Shown here piece after piece: positions 35,865 to 44,124 of a stretch of DNA of 64,000 bases. Numbering within the stretch: the stretch's first letter is position 1; each line of letters opens with the position of its first letter. Location of the stretch: the NCBI GenBank assembly GCA_016718655.1, contig JADKCV010000002.1, positions 124,001-188,000 of the forward strand. Reading direction: 5' to 3'. This DNA is from Flavobacteriales bacterium (GTDB lineage Bacteria; Bacteroidota; Bacteroidia; Flavobacteriales_F; PHOS-HE28). The notes under the pieces were generated by a model. That model searched no databases. It saw nothing but the letters and a program-made list of their open reading frames with translations, and was not told the origin of the DNA. The position numbers and the translations under genes are program-made.

Positions 35865-36649
35865 CCATACGGTACGGCATATCCCTCCTGGCATTGGTAC
35901 TCGGTGGACAGGGCGTCCGGTCACAGGAACTCCATTCCATCCCCGGCACCTTCGATACCTTCACGACGGATGAACTGGGTAACGTCTATGCCATCTCCGG
36001 GGATGTGCTCACGTTGTATGACACCCAAGGCCATGAGGTGGCTCGGAACAGTGTCAAGACGATGGGTCGCATCACCCAGATGGATGCGTTCTACTCCTTG
36101 AAGCCCATGCTCTTCTCTGCGGAGCAAGGACAGCTGGCGGTGCTGGACAATACGCTCAGCGTGCAGACCGTGCTGAACCTGGCCCGGAGTGGTTTTCAGC
36201 AAGTCTCGTTGGCTTGCATGAGCGTTCAGAACGCGTTCTGGTTCTTCAATGACCGTGAGATGGAACTGGTGCGGGTGGATGCCCAGCTACGCCCGCTCGC
36301 CAACACGGGTCGTCTTGACCAATTGTTGGGATTCGCGGTGCGACCCACCGGCATGCAGGAACACGATAACCGACTGTATGTGAACGTACCCTCGGAAGGC
36401 ATCCTGGTCTTCGACCTCTTCGGCACCTATGACCGTACCATTCCATTGAAGGAGGTGAGCAGTTTCGAGGTACGCGGAGGATCCATCCATCACCTTGTGG
36501 CAGGAATGCACCGTACCTATGACCGAAGGTCCTTCGATATCCACAACGTGGATATCGAAGGCACGCTTACCACGTTGCGTGACGTGCGGGTGGAACGGGG
36601 CCGGACCTATGTCCTGCTTGATGATCGCATCGCGGTCCTCCAGCGTTGA
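35861..36649 (+). CDS. secreted propeller-like protein coupled to the GH3 gene
   Basis: 262 residues with a signal peptide (ending GQGVRSQ) and repeated strands of the YWTD/NHL or 6-bladed propeller type (FTTDELGNVYAISGDVLTLYDTQGHEVAR, LVRVDAQLRPLANTG, RLYVNVPSEGILVFDLFGTYDRTI). No catalytic residues are recognisable. Translation is coupled to the GH3 gene through an ATGA overlap, so the two products are probably made together, although one is cytoplasmic and this one exported. A binding or sensing role in the periplasm is a guess. Confidence 0.7.
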   Translation: MTIRYGISLLALVLGGQGVRSQELHSIPGTFDTFTTDELGNVYAISGDVLTLYDTQGHEVARNSVKTMGRITQMDAFYSLKPMLFSAEQGQLAVLDNTLSVQTVLNLARSGFQQVSLACMSVQNAFWFFNDREMELVRVDAQLRPLANTGRLDQLLGFAVRPTGMQEHDNRLYVNVPSEGILVFDLFGTYDRTIPLKEVSSFEVRGGSIHHLVAGMHRTYDRRSFDIHNVDIEGTLTTLRDVRVERGRTYVLLDDRIAVLQR

Positions 36650-36694
36650 GGTCAACGACTTTTCCACATCATGGCCCGCGCGTCACGTGGCGGA

Positions 36695-36702
36695 TATCTT
36701 CG
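36695..36702 (+). promoter_or_regulatory. -7-like element TATCTTCG for the second deoxynucleoside kinase
   Basis: A TAnnTTCG element 29 nt before the ATG at 36732. Confidence 0.4.
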
Positions 36703-36731
36703 CGGTCCGCTCACAGTCAACGTCCCACTCC

Positions 36732-37451
36732 ATGCATATCGCGATCGCAGGCAACATCGGTTCAGGCAAGACCACCCTCACCCAGTTGTTGGCCAAGCAC
36801 TACAAATGGGACCAATTGCAAGAGGCCGTGGACAACAATCCCTACCTCTTCGATTTCTACAAGGACATGCAGCGGTGGAGCTTCAACCTGCAGATCTTCT
36901 TCCTCAACTCGCGCTACGAACAGTTGATGGAGATCCGTCGGAGTGGCCGCAACGTGATCCAGGACCGTACCATCTACGAGGACGCGTTCATCTTCGCCCC
37001 CAACCTGCATGCCATGGGACTGATGACCACGCGCGACTTCGAGAACTACTTCCGGCTGTTCCAGAACATGGACAACGCGATCACCCCGCCCGACCTGTTG
37101 ATCTACCTGCAGGCACCAGTGGACAAGTTGGTGAAGCAGATCGCCGAGCGTGGACGCGATTATGAGAACAGCATCAGCATCGACTACCTGATGCGCTTGA
37201 ACGAGCGTTACGAGGCCTGGATCCAGACCTATGACAAAGGCAAGCTGCTCGTGATCGATGTGGAGGACAACCGGTTCCATACCGACCAGGAGGACCTCGG
37301 CAAGATCATTTCACGCATCGACGCGGAGATCCACGGTCTGTTCCCGATGGAAACAACGCCTGTGAAAGTGCTGAAGGCCAAGGCCACTGCACTGCCACCC
37401 GCCAAGTCCGCAGCCAAGACGACCGGGAAGGGTGTGACGAAGAAGCGCTGA
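36732..37451 (+). CDS. deoxynucleoside kinase (dAK/dGK-like)
   Basis: 239 residues. P-loop IAIAGNIGSGKTT at 5-14, then EAVDNNPYLFDFYKDMQRWSFNLQIFFLNSRY, the DRTIYEDAFIFAPNL catalytic segment, and the lid KQIAERGRDYENSIS. This is the deoxyadenosine/deoxyguanosine kinase type and differs from the kinase at 30310. The last 30 or so residues form a Lys/Ala/Thr-rich tail (AKATALPPAKSAAKTTGKG) that is not part of the fold and may bind nucleic acid or be disordered. The start at 36732 is chosen because the P-loop must be near the N-terminus; the frame is open back to 36495. Confidence 0.92.
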   Translation: MHIAIAGNIGSGKTTLTQLLAKHYKWDQLQEAVDNNPYLFDFYKDMQRWSFNLQIFFLNSRYEQLMEIRRSGRNVIQDRTIYEDAFIFAPNLHAMGLMTTRDFENYFRLFQNMDNAITPPDLLIYLQAPVDKLVKQIAERGRDYENSISIDYLMRLNERYEAWIQTYDKGKLLVIDVEDNRFHTDQEDLGKIISRIDAEIHGLFPMETTPVKVLKAKATALPPAKSAAKTTGKGVTKKR

Positions 37452-37622
37452 GCAGTTCGTGGATGCGAAGCATCCAAAAGCGTGTGGCGGCCTCCGCTCC
37501 CTGACGATCCGATCATTCCTTCGGCACGTTCCTCGTCTTGCCGTCCCTCACCACCATGCTCATTGCAGTTCGGTGTCCATGACCGGTGCCGGTCCCACCC
37601 TTGCGGTCCGTGTATGAAATGA

Positions 37623-37654
37623 CGAAGGGGCCGTCCTTTCGGCCAGCCCCTTCG
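37623..37654 (-). terminator. terminator of hppA
   Basis: A 9-bp perfect stem (37623-37631 with 37646-37654) with further GGCC/GGCC pairing inside. On the minus strand it is followed by TCATTTCAT. Confidence 0.65.
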
Positions 37655-37672
37655 GTGAGGATCCACAACGGT

Positions 37673-40384
37673 TCAACGGCGGCTCACCCGCAGCGCAGCC
37701 CCCTTGGTGGCCGGGCGTCCGAGGTAGAGCGGCTTGCTCGCGAACGGAGCGTCAGCGCCATAGCCTTTTGCCACAAGGCGCGCAGGAGCCACGCCCTTGG
37801 CGACCAATCCGGCCATGATCGCATCGGCGCGCTGCTGGCCGAGCACATCGGCCTGTGCACCGATCTCCAACTCCAGCGTGGGGAACGCACGGAGGATCTC
37901 GGCGATGTTCACGATCTGTTGCTTCGAACCTGTGTTGAGCGCGGCAGCACCATCAGCGAAGGCCACCTGATCGAATGCCATCCACGTGGTCTTATCGGTC
38001 GGAATGGCGCGCTGGATGAAGAGCATGAGGTCATGTTCCAATCCCAGGCTATCACCCACAACTTCGAATCCGGTGATCAGCTTGGTGGTGAAGCCTTTGC
38101 GGACGTTCAGCTGGTCAAGGCTGTCGCGCTCCGCAGCACCATCTCCGGTGGAACCGGTGCCGGTCCCAGGTCCGGAATGATCGCCGTGACCATGTCCATG
38201 TCCGTCACCATGGCCGGTGGCGTCCACGCCTTGCTCGGTGGCATCGGTATCCATGGTAGGAACCGTATGCCCACCTTCATTGATGTGCGGTGCGATCACC
38301 AAGGCCACGATGGAGGTCAACTTGATCAGGATGTTCATCGAGGGACCCGACGTGTCCTTGAACGGATCACCTACGGTATCACCGGTCACCGCGGCCTTGT
38401 GGGGCTCACTGCCCTTCTTGAACTCCTTGCCATCGATGATCACCCCTTTCTCGAAGCTCTTCTTGGCATTGTCCCATGCACCACCTGCGTTGTTCTGGAA
38501 CATACCCATGAGCACACCACTCACCGTGATACCGGCCAGCAATCCCCCCAATGCTTCAGGGCCTGCCAGGAAACCCACGATGATCGGCGACAACAATGCG
38601 AGGGCACCCGGTGCGATCATCTCGCGGATGGAGGCCTTGGTGCTGATGGCCACGCACTTCTCATACTCCGGCTTGGCCTTACCCTCCATGATCCCGGGGA
38701 TCTCGCGGAACTGGCGACGCACCTCGTACACCATATCCATGGCGGCCTTGCCCACGGCGCTGATGGCCAATGAACTGAAGAAGAAGGGGATCATTCCACC
38801 GACGAACAGCATGGCCAACACATCGGCCTTGTAGATGTCGATACCGGTGATGCCGGACATACCTACGTACGCTGCGAACAAGGCGAGCGCGGTAAGCGCT
38901 GCAGAAGCGATCGCGAAGCCCTTGCCGGTAGCAGCGGTGGTATTACCCACAGCGTCCAGGTTGTCCGTACGCTCACGCACTTCCTTCGGCAGACCGCTCA
39001 TCTCGGCGATACCGCCCGCGTTGTCGGCGATGGGGCCGAAAGCGTCGATGGCCAACTGCATGGCCGTGGTGGCCATCATGCCGGCCGCGGCGATCGCCAC
39101 ACCGTACATGCCAGCCAAGGTGAACGAACCCCAGATACCGGCCGCGAGGATCAGAATGGGGAGCACGGTGCTCTCCATACCCATGGCCAGTCCACCGATC
39201 ACGTTGGTGCCGTGTCCCGTACCGCTCTTCTGCACGATGCTGTCCACCGGACGACGGCCCATGCTGGTGTAGTACTCGGTCACCATGCTCATCAACGTAC
39301 CCACCACCAGGCCGAGGATGATGGCATAGAACACCCGGATGCTCGTCACTTCCACGGAGATACCGTTGCGCACGAACTGCATGGTCTCGGGCAACATCCA
39401 GTCCACGACGAAATAACTGCTGATCGCCACCAACAGCATGGAGCTCCAGTTGCCCAGGTTGAGCGCGTTCATCACGCTGTCGCTGTCCTTGTTGATCTTC
39501 ACGAAGAAGGTGCCGATGATGCTGAAGAGCACACCGAGACCTGCGATCACCATCGGAAGCAGGATCGGGGCCATGCCGCCGAAGTTGTCGGCGCTCACCA
39601 CTTCACGGCCCAGCACCATCGTGGCCAACATGGTGGCCACATAGCTACCGAAGAGGTCGGCGCCCATACCGGCCACATCGCCCACGTTGTCGCCCACGTT
39701 GTCGGCGATGGTGGCGGGGTTGCGTGCGTCATCCTCTGGGATGCCGGCTTCCACCTTTCCCACAAGGTCGGCGCCCACATCGGCAGCCTTGGTGTAGATA
39801 CCACCACCCACACGGGCGAAGAGCGCGATGGACTCGGCACCGAGGCTGAAGCCTGCGAGCACCTCCAGGCACTTCATCATCTCCAAGCCATTGGCACCCG
39901 CATCGCCCACGTACATCTTCAGGAACACGATGAACAAGGTGCTGAGGCCCACCACAGCGAGACCTGCCACACCAAGGCCCATGACGGTACCCCCGTTGAA
40001 GCTCACTTTCAATCCTTGCGCGAGGCTGGTGCGCGCGGCCTGCGTGGTGCGCACGTTGGCCTTGGTGGCGATGCTCATGCCGATCCAACCGGCGAAGGCG
40101 CTGAAGAAGGCACCGATCACGAAGGCGATGGCGATGACCCAGTCGCTATTGGGGTGCAGGGTACCGCTCCAGGCGAGCAACACGGCTGCGATCGCTGCGA
40201 ACACGCCAAGCACCTTCCACTCCGCCTTCAGGAAGGCGCTTGCACCGCGGGCGATGTAGCCCGCCAGCTCCTGCATGTTGGCATCGCCAGCATCCTGCTT
40301 GTTCACCCACATGGCCTTGGCGATCATCACCACCAGGCCCACCACACCCATCAGGGGGATGTAGTACATCAGTTCACTTCCCAT
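37673..40384 (-). CDS. hppA: membrane pyrophosphatase (ion pump) fused to an OmpA-like domain
   Basis: 903 residues; the family is usually 660-800. Residues 1 to about 700 are the 16-helix ion-pumping pyrophosphatase, with GVGADLVGKVEAGIPEDDARNPATIADNVGDNVGD for Mg-PPi binding. The segment NTTAATGKGFAIASAAL has Ala where potassium-independent enzymes have Lys, so it is probably potassium-dependent; H+ versus Na+ pumping cannot be told. A His/Gly/Asp-rich linker (about 715-745) follows, then an OmpA-like region (VAFADGAAALNTGSKQQIVNIAEILRAFPTLELEIGAQADVLGQQRADAIM). Both ends of this enzyme face the periplasm, so the tail could touch peptidoglycan. It precedes pdhB transcriptionally neither by overlap nor by close spacing. 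Confidence 0.93.
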   Translation of the reverse strand: MGSELMYYIPLMGVVGLVVMIAKAMWVNKQDAGDANMQELAGYIARGASAFLKAEWKVLGVFAAIAAVLLAWSGTLHPNSDWVIAIAFVIGAFFSAFAGWIGMSIATKANVRTTQAARTSLAQGLKVSFNGGTVMGLGVAGLAVVGLSTLFIVFLKMYVGDAGANGLEMMKCLEVLAGFSLGAESIALFARVGGGIYTKAADVGADLVGKVEAGIPEDDARNPATIADNVGDNVGDVAGMGADLFGSYVATMLATMVLGREVVSADNFGGMAPILLPMVIAGLGVLFSIIGTFFVKINKDSDSVMNALNLGNWSSMLLVAISSYFVVDWMLPETMQFVRNGISVEVTSIRVFYAIILGLVVGTLMSMVTEYYTSMGRRPVDSIVQKSGTGHGTNVIGGLAMGMESTVLPILILAAGIWGSFTLAGMYGVAIAAAGMMATTAMQLAIDAFGPIADNAGGIAEMSGLPKEVRERTDNLDAVGNTTAATGKGFAIASAALTALALFAAYVGMSGITGIDIYKADVLAMLFVGGMIPFFFSSLAISAVGKAAMDMVYEVRRQFREIPGIMEGKAKPEYEKCVAISTKASIREMIAPGALALLSPIIVGFLAGPEALGGLLAGITVSGVLMGMFQNNAGGAWDNAKKSFEKGVIIDGKEFKKGSEPHKAAVTGDTVGDPFKDTSGPSMNILIKLTSIVALVIAPHINEGGHTVPTMDTDATEQGVDATGHGDGHGHGHGDHSGPGTGTGSTGDGAAERDSLDQLNVRKGFTTKLITGFEVVGDSLGLEHDLMLFIQRAIPTDKTTWMAFDQVAFADGAAALNTGSKQQIVNIAEILRAFPTLELEIGAQADVLGQQRADAIMAGLVAKGVAPARLVAKGYGADAPFASKPLYLGRPATKGAALRVSRR

Positions 40385-40454
40385 GTTCGGTTGAATCGTT
40401 CGTTAACATCCTGTTATTCAGCGGAAAAGCACTACCCTTTGCAGTGCAGGGGCG

Positions 40455-40462
40455 CAAAAATA
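40455..40462 (-). promoter_or_regulatory. -7 promoter element TATTTTTG for hppA
   Basis: Exact TAnnTTTG on the minus strand, about 70 nt upstream of the hppA ATG, inside the gap after pdhB. Confidence 0.6.
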
Positions 40463-40539
40463 GGGGAATGCTTGGAATATGGTGCCTCGTCCGCGCCGGG
40501 CCCCAGCTGTACCGGAGTCTTGTAGCTCGGGCTCGCCGC

Positions 40540-41523
40540 CTACTTCACCAAGTACATCACCTCCTTCACCGCACGCACCGTGCGCTCCACACTGGGCAGG
40601 CTGGCGTCGATGAGCGTGGGGGTGAAGGGCAACGGCGTGTCGGCCTGGCACACGCGCAGCACCGGTGCATCCAAGGCATCGAACGCATCCTTCTGCACCC
40701 GATAGGCCACTTCGCTGCTGATGCTGGCCACAGGCCAGTTCTCGTCCACCACCACCAAGCGGTTGGTCTTGCGCACACTGGACAGGATGGTGGCATGGTC
40801 CATCGGGCGGATGGTCCGCAGGTCGATGACCTCGGCATCGATGCCTTCCTTGGCCAGTTCCTCCGCAGCGCCCAAGGCCACCTTCATCATCTTACCGAAG
40901 CTGACGATGGTGACATCCTTACCGGTGCGCTTGATGTCGGCCTTGCCGATGGGCAACAGGTATTCGCCATCGGGGATCTCGCCCTTGTCCCCGTACATCC
41001 GCTCGCTCTCCATGAAGAGCACCGGATCGTTATCGCGGATCGCGGCCTTCAGAAGACCCTTGGCATCATAAGGGGTGTACGGCGTGATGACCTTCAGGCC
41101 GGGCACGTTCGCGTACATCGCCTCGAAGCTCTGGCTGTGGGTGGCGGCCAACTGTCCGGCGCTGCCGTTGCCGCCCCGGAACACGATGGGCACATGGAAC
41201 TGGCCACCGCTCATCTGCAGCATCTTGGCCGCGTGGTTGATGATCTGATCGCTGGCGAGCACCGCGAAATTCCAGGTCATGAACTCCACGATGGGGCGAA
41301 GGCCGTTCATGGCCGCACCCACGGCGATGGCGGTGAAGCCCAGTTCAGCGATGGGCGTATCGATGATCCGTTTGGGGCCGAATTCGGCCAGCATGCCCTT
41401 GCTCACCTTGTAGGCACCGTCGTACTCGGCCACCTCCTCGCCCATGAGGAGGACGTTCGGGTCACGGCGCATCTCTTCGCTCATGGCCTCGTTGATGGCT
41501 TCGCGGAACTGGACGGTACGCAT
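40540..41523 (-). CDS. pdhB: pyruvate dehydrogenase E1 component, beta subunit
   Basis: 327 residues, the usual length. It pairs with the alpha subunit to bind thiamine diphosphate and decarboxylate pyruvate. Recognisable segments are the N-terminal VQFREAINEAMSEEMRRDPNVLLMGEEVAEYDGAYKVSKG, DTPIAELGFTAIAVGAA, EFMTWNFAVLASDQIINHAAK, and the C-terminal transketolase half with VIDLRTIRPMDHATI. The alpha subunit gene is not adjacent, which is common in Bacteroidota. Other E1 beta subunits (branched-chain) are possible, but the sequence is closest to PdhB. Confidence 0.9.
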   Translation of the reverse strand: MRTVQFREAINEAMSEEMRRDPNVLLMGEEVAEYDGAYKVSKGMLAEFGPKRIIDTPIAELGFTAIAVGAAMNGLRPIVEFMTWNFAVLASDQIINHAAKMLQMSGGQFHVPIVFRGGNGSAGQLAATHSQSFEAMYANVPGLKVITPYTPYDAKGLLKAAIRDNDPVLFMESERMYGDKGEIPDGEYLLPIGKADIKRTGKDVTIVSFGKMMKVALGAAEELAKEGIDAEVIDLRTIRPMDHATILSSVRKTNRLVVVDENWPVASISSEVAYRVQKDAFDALDAPVLRVCQADTPLPFTPTLIDASLPSVERTVRAVKEVMYLVK

Positions 41524-41542
41524 GGTCGTTTGCTTGGGGGGG

Positions 41543-41550
41543 CGAAGTTA
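41543..41550 (-). promoter_or_regulatory. -7-like element TAACTTCG for pdhB
   Basis: A TAnnTTCG element on the minus strand ending 19 nt before the pdhB ATG. Confidence 0.45.
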
Positions 41551-41615
41551 GCGGCGACCGGTGACGGGAACACCACCGATCCGGCCGCGAGCGGTACCGT
41601 TCGCTCCACACGACC

Positions 41616-41623
41616 TAAATTCG
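41616..41623 (+). promoter_or_regulatory. -7-like element TAAATTCG for etfBA
   Basis: A TAnnTTCG element 60 nt before the etfB ATG at 41684, in the divergent gap with pdhB. Confidence 0.45.
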
Positions 41624-41683
41624 CGGCCCGGTGATGCGATCCACGCGTGAACAAGTGGTCGCCTTCCCCGTTCATCCGATACC

Positions 41684-42427
41684 ATGAAGATCCTCGTCCT
41701 TCTCAGCCAGGTGCCCGATACCACGGCCCGGATCGCCTTCACGAACAACAACACCCAGTACGACGGCAATGGCGTCACCTTCATCGTGAACCCCTACGAT
41801 GAATGGTATGCCTTGGTGCGCGCCCTTGAACTGAAGGAGGCAGCAGGGGCCGGTTCGGTCACCACCATCACCGTGGGCGGTGCGGATACCGATGCCACCA
41901 TCCGCAAGGGTCTGGCCATCGGTGCGGACGATGCCGTTCGGGTGGACGCCCAGCCCACGGAAGCGCTACAAGTGGCGGAACTGATCGCCGCCTATGCCAC
42001 CGACAAGGGCTTCGACCTGATCATCGCTGGCAAGGAGACCATCGACCACAACGGTGGCCAGGTGGGTGCCATGGTGGCCGAATTGCTCGACCTGCCCTAT
42101 GTGCCCATGGCCAGCAAGCTTGAGGTGGCCGGTGGGGTCGCTACGCTGGAGCGTGACATACCCGGCGGAGTGGAAGTGCTGAACGCCCCGCTACCACTGG
42201 TATTGAGTGCCGCCAAAGGCATGGCAGAGCAACGCATCCCCAACATGCGCGGCATCATGGCCGCACGCACCAAACCCCTCACCGTGGTGCCGGCCACCGC
42301 CGTGGACAACGTGGGTGGAACGATCCGCTTCGAACTGCCGCCGGCCAAGGGCGCAGTGAAGATGATCCCCGCAGAAGAGGCGGGCAAGCTGATCGAGCTG
42401 TTGCACACCGAAGCCAAGGTGATCTGA
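41684..42427 (+). CDS. etfB: electron transfer flavoprotein, beta subunit
   Basis: 247 residues. It binds AMP and, with EtfA, carries electrons from acyl-CoA dehydrogenases to the respiratory chain. Typical segments are MKILVLLSQVPDTTARIAF, NPYDEWYALVRALELKE, the IAGKETIDHNGGQVGAMVAELL signature, and the C-terminal LPLVLSAAKGMAEQRIPNMRGIMAA. It is the first gene of an operon with etfA (52 nt), the bifunctional nuclease and the nucleoside transporter. Confidence 0.95.
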   Translation: MKILVLLSQVPDTTARIAFTNNNTQYDGNGVTFIVNPYDEWYALVRALELKEAAGAGSVTTITVGGADTDATIRKGLAIGADDAVRVDAQPTEALQVAELIAAYATDKGFDLIIAGKETIDHNGGQVGAMVAELLDLPYVPMASKLEVAGGVATLERDIPGGVEVLNAPLPLVLSAAKGMAEQRIPNMRGIMAARTKPLTVVPATAVDNVGGTIRFELPPAKGAVKMIPAEEAGKLIELLHTEAKVI

Positions 42428-42479
42428 ACAAGAACCATCGCTACGGGCGGGAAATTTCCCGCCCCGACAACCTTTCCAA

Positions 42480-43706
42480 ATGAGCACGATCGTATTCATC
42501 GATACCCGGGGCAACAAGATCCCCAAGGCCGCGCAAGAGGCCGTGACCTACGCCAGCCAATTGGCGGGTGGACCCGTGACCGCCGTGACCTTCGGTGACG
42601 GCAAGGACCTGGAGACCTTGGGCGCCAATGGTGCCGGCAAGGTGATCGTAGCACGCCAGGTGACCACCCTGGATAGCCAGCAACTGACCCGTCTGGTGGT
42701 CGATGTGGCCACCAAGGAGGGTGCCACCACCATCGTCAGTGTGAGCGATGCCACCGGCAAGGCCGTAGCCCCCCGTGTGGCCGCGCGCTTGAAGGCGGGT
42801 CATGTGGCCGGCGCCTTGGGACTGCCCGTGGACGGCAAGTTCCTGCGCAACGTGTTCAGCGGTAAGGCCAAGGCAGCCGTGGAGGTGACCAGTGCTGCAC
42901 GGGTCATCAGCCTTATGCCCAACTCGGTGCCCATCGCCAACACCGGCGGCAGCGCTGTTGTGGAGGAATTCCAAGGCGACCTGGGTCCCGTACGTATCAC
43001 GTTGAAGGAAGTGCGGAAGGCCGGTACCGGCATCCCCCTGCCCGAAGCGGAACTGGTGGTGAGCGCTGGCCGGGGCATGAAAGGACCGGAACATTGGGGT
43101 CCGGTGGAGGAGCTGGCCACCCTCTTGGGAGCCGCCACCGCCTGTAGCCGCCCGGTGGCCGACATGCACTGGCGCCCACACCACGAGCATGTGGGACAGA
43201 CCGGCGTGGCCATCCGACCCAACCTGTACATCGCCATCGGCATCAGTGGTGCCATCCAGCACCTGGCCGGTGTGAACCAGAGCAAGGTCATCTGTGTGAT
43301 CAACAAGGACCCCGAAGCGCCCTTCTTCAAAGCAGCCGACTACGGGATCGTGGGCGATGCCTTCGAGGTGCTGCCCAAACTGATCGAAGCCGCCAAGAAA
43401 CTGAACGCGGAGCGGTGGGCGGCTCCAAGAGGCTGTCACAACGCAACTCCTCCTCGGACAACTCCTCCGCGAACCCCTATCTTCACGGCCCGTTCGCGAG
43501 TTGCATGGAGAAGGTCGAGCTGCGCTTCCTCAGGATCACTTACAGCCACACCCACGCGGGGGCTTACGCGCTCATACTCTCCGAGGTGCATGGCGACCGT
43601 CGCCTGCCGATCATCATCGGTGGTGTCGAGGCCCAGGCCATCGCCATCCAGGTGGAGAACATCAAGCCGGCGCGTCCCCTTACCCACGACCTGTTCAAGA
43701 ACGTAA
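42480..43706 (+). CDS. etfA: electron transfer flavoprotein, alpha subunit, with unusual C-terminal run-on
   Basis: The EtfA homology covers residues 1 to about 312: N-terminal domain, then the FAD site (CSRPVADMHWRPHHEHVGQTGVAIRPNLYIAIGISGAIQHLAG, NKDPEAPFFKAADYGIVGD). Normal EtfA ends just after LPKLIEAAKKLNA. Here no stop follows, and the frame continues for nearly 100 Arg/Ser/Thr/Pro-rich residues, ending at 43706, 202 nt into the next gene in another frame. This may be a genuine low-complexity extension, or a lost stop or sequencing indel. None of the three frames has a stop between 43410 and the next gene's ATG. Confidence 0.88.
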   Translation: MSTIVFIDTRGNKIPKAAQEAVTYASQLAGGPVTAVTFGDGKDLETLGANGAGKVIVARQVTTLDSQQLTRLVVDVATKEGATTIVSVSDATGKAVAPRVAARLKAGHVAGALGLPVDGKFLRNVFSGKAKAAVEVTSAARVISLMPNSVPIANTGGSAVVEEFQGDLGPVRITLKEVRKAGTGIPLPEAELVVSAGRGMKGPEHWGPVEELATLLGAATACSRPVADMHWRPHHEHVGQTGVAIRPNLYIAIGISGAIQHLAGVNQSKVICVINKDPEAPFFKAADYGIVGDAFEVLPKLIEAAKKLNAERWAAPRGCHNATPPRTTPPRTPIFTARSRVAWRRSSCASSGSLTATPTRGLTRSYSPRCMATVACRSSSVVSRPRPSPSRWRTSSRRVPLPTTCSRT

Positions 43707-44095
43707 GTGACACCCTCGGGTTCACGTTGAAGGAGGTCATCATCAACGACCTCGTGGAAGGGATCTTCCATGCGCAGTTGGTGGTGGAGCAGAATGGCCT
43801 GGAAGTGGCCATCGATGCGCGGAGCAGCGATGCCATCGCCTTGGCGTTGCGCTTCGATTGCCCCATCCACACCTATGAGTTCATCCTGAGCGCTGCCGGC
43901 CTGAAGGTGGAGGAAGGTGAAGAGGAGGAGGAGGCCGCGGAGGCCTCCGAGAAGAAGTCCTCGACCAAGGGGGATAAGCGGGCCGCCACCGTGGAGGAAC
44001 TCCGGGAACTGCTGGAGGAGGCGCTCAACGATGAGGATTACGAGCGGGCCTCCAAACTGCGCGACGAGATCAAGAAGCGCGAGGGTTCGAACTGA
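43505..44095 (+). CDS. bifunctional nuclease family (BFN/DUF151) protein with UvrB/C motif
   Basis: 196 residues from the ATG at 43505. The BFN domain is clear (MEKVELRFLRITYSHTHAGAYALILSEVHGDRRLPIIIGGVEAQAIAIQVENIKPARPLTHDLF, and later AIDARSSDAIALALRFDCPI). A Glu-rich linker follows, and the C-terminus (TVEELRELLEEALNDEDYERASKLRDEIKKRE) is a UvrB/UvrC-type helical hairpin. Family members have been described as RNases/DNases or as proteins with unknown targets. It lies within the etf operon, and etfA runs into it out of frame. Confidence 0.88.
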   Translation: MEKVELRFLRITYSHTHAGAYALILSEVHGDRRLPIIIGGVEAQAIAIQVENIKPARPLTHDLFKNVSDTLGFTLKEVIINDLVEGIFHAQLVVEQNGLEVAIDARSSDAIALALRFDCPIHTYEFILSAAGLKVEEGEEEEEAAEASEKKSSTKGDKRAATVEELRELLEEALNDEDYERASKLRDEIKKREGSN

Positions 44096-44124
44096 CCCTT
44101 GAGCGGAAGGATGTTGCGCGGTTC

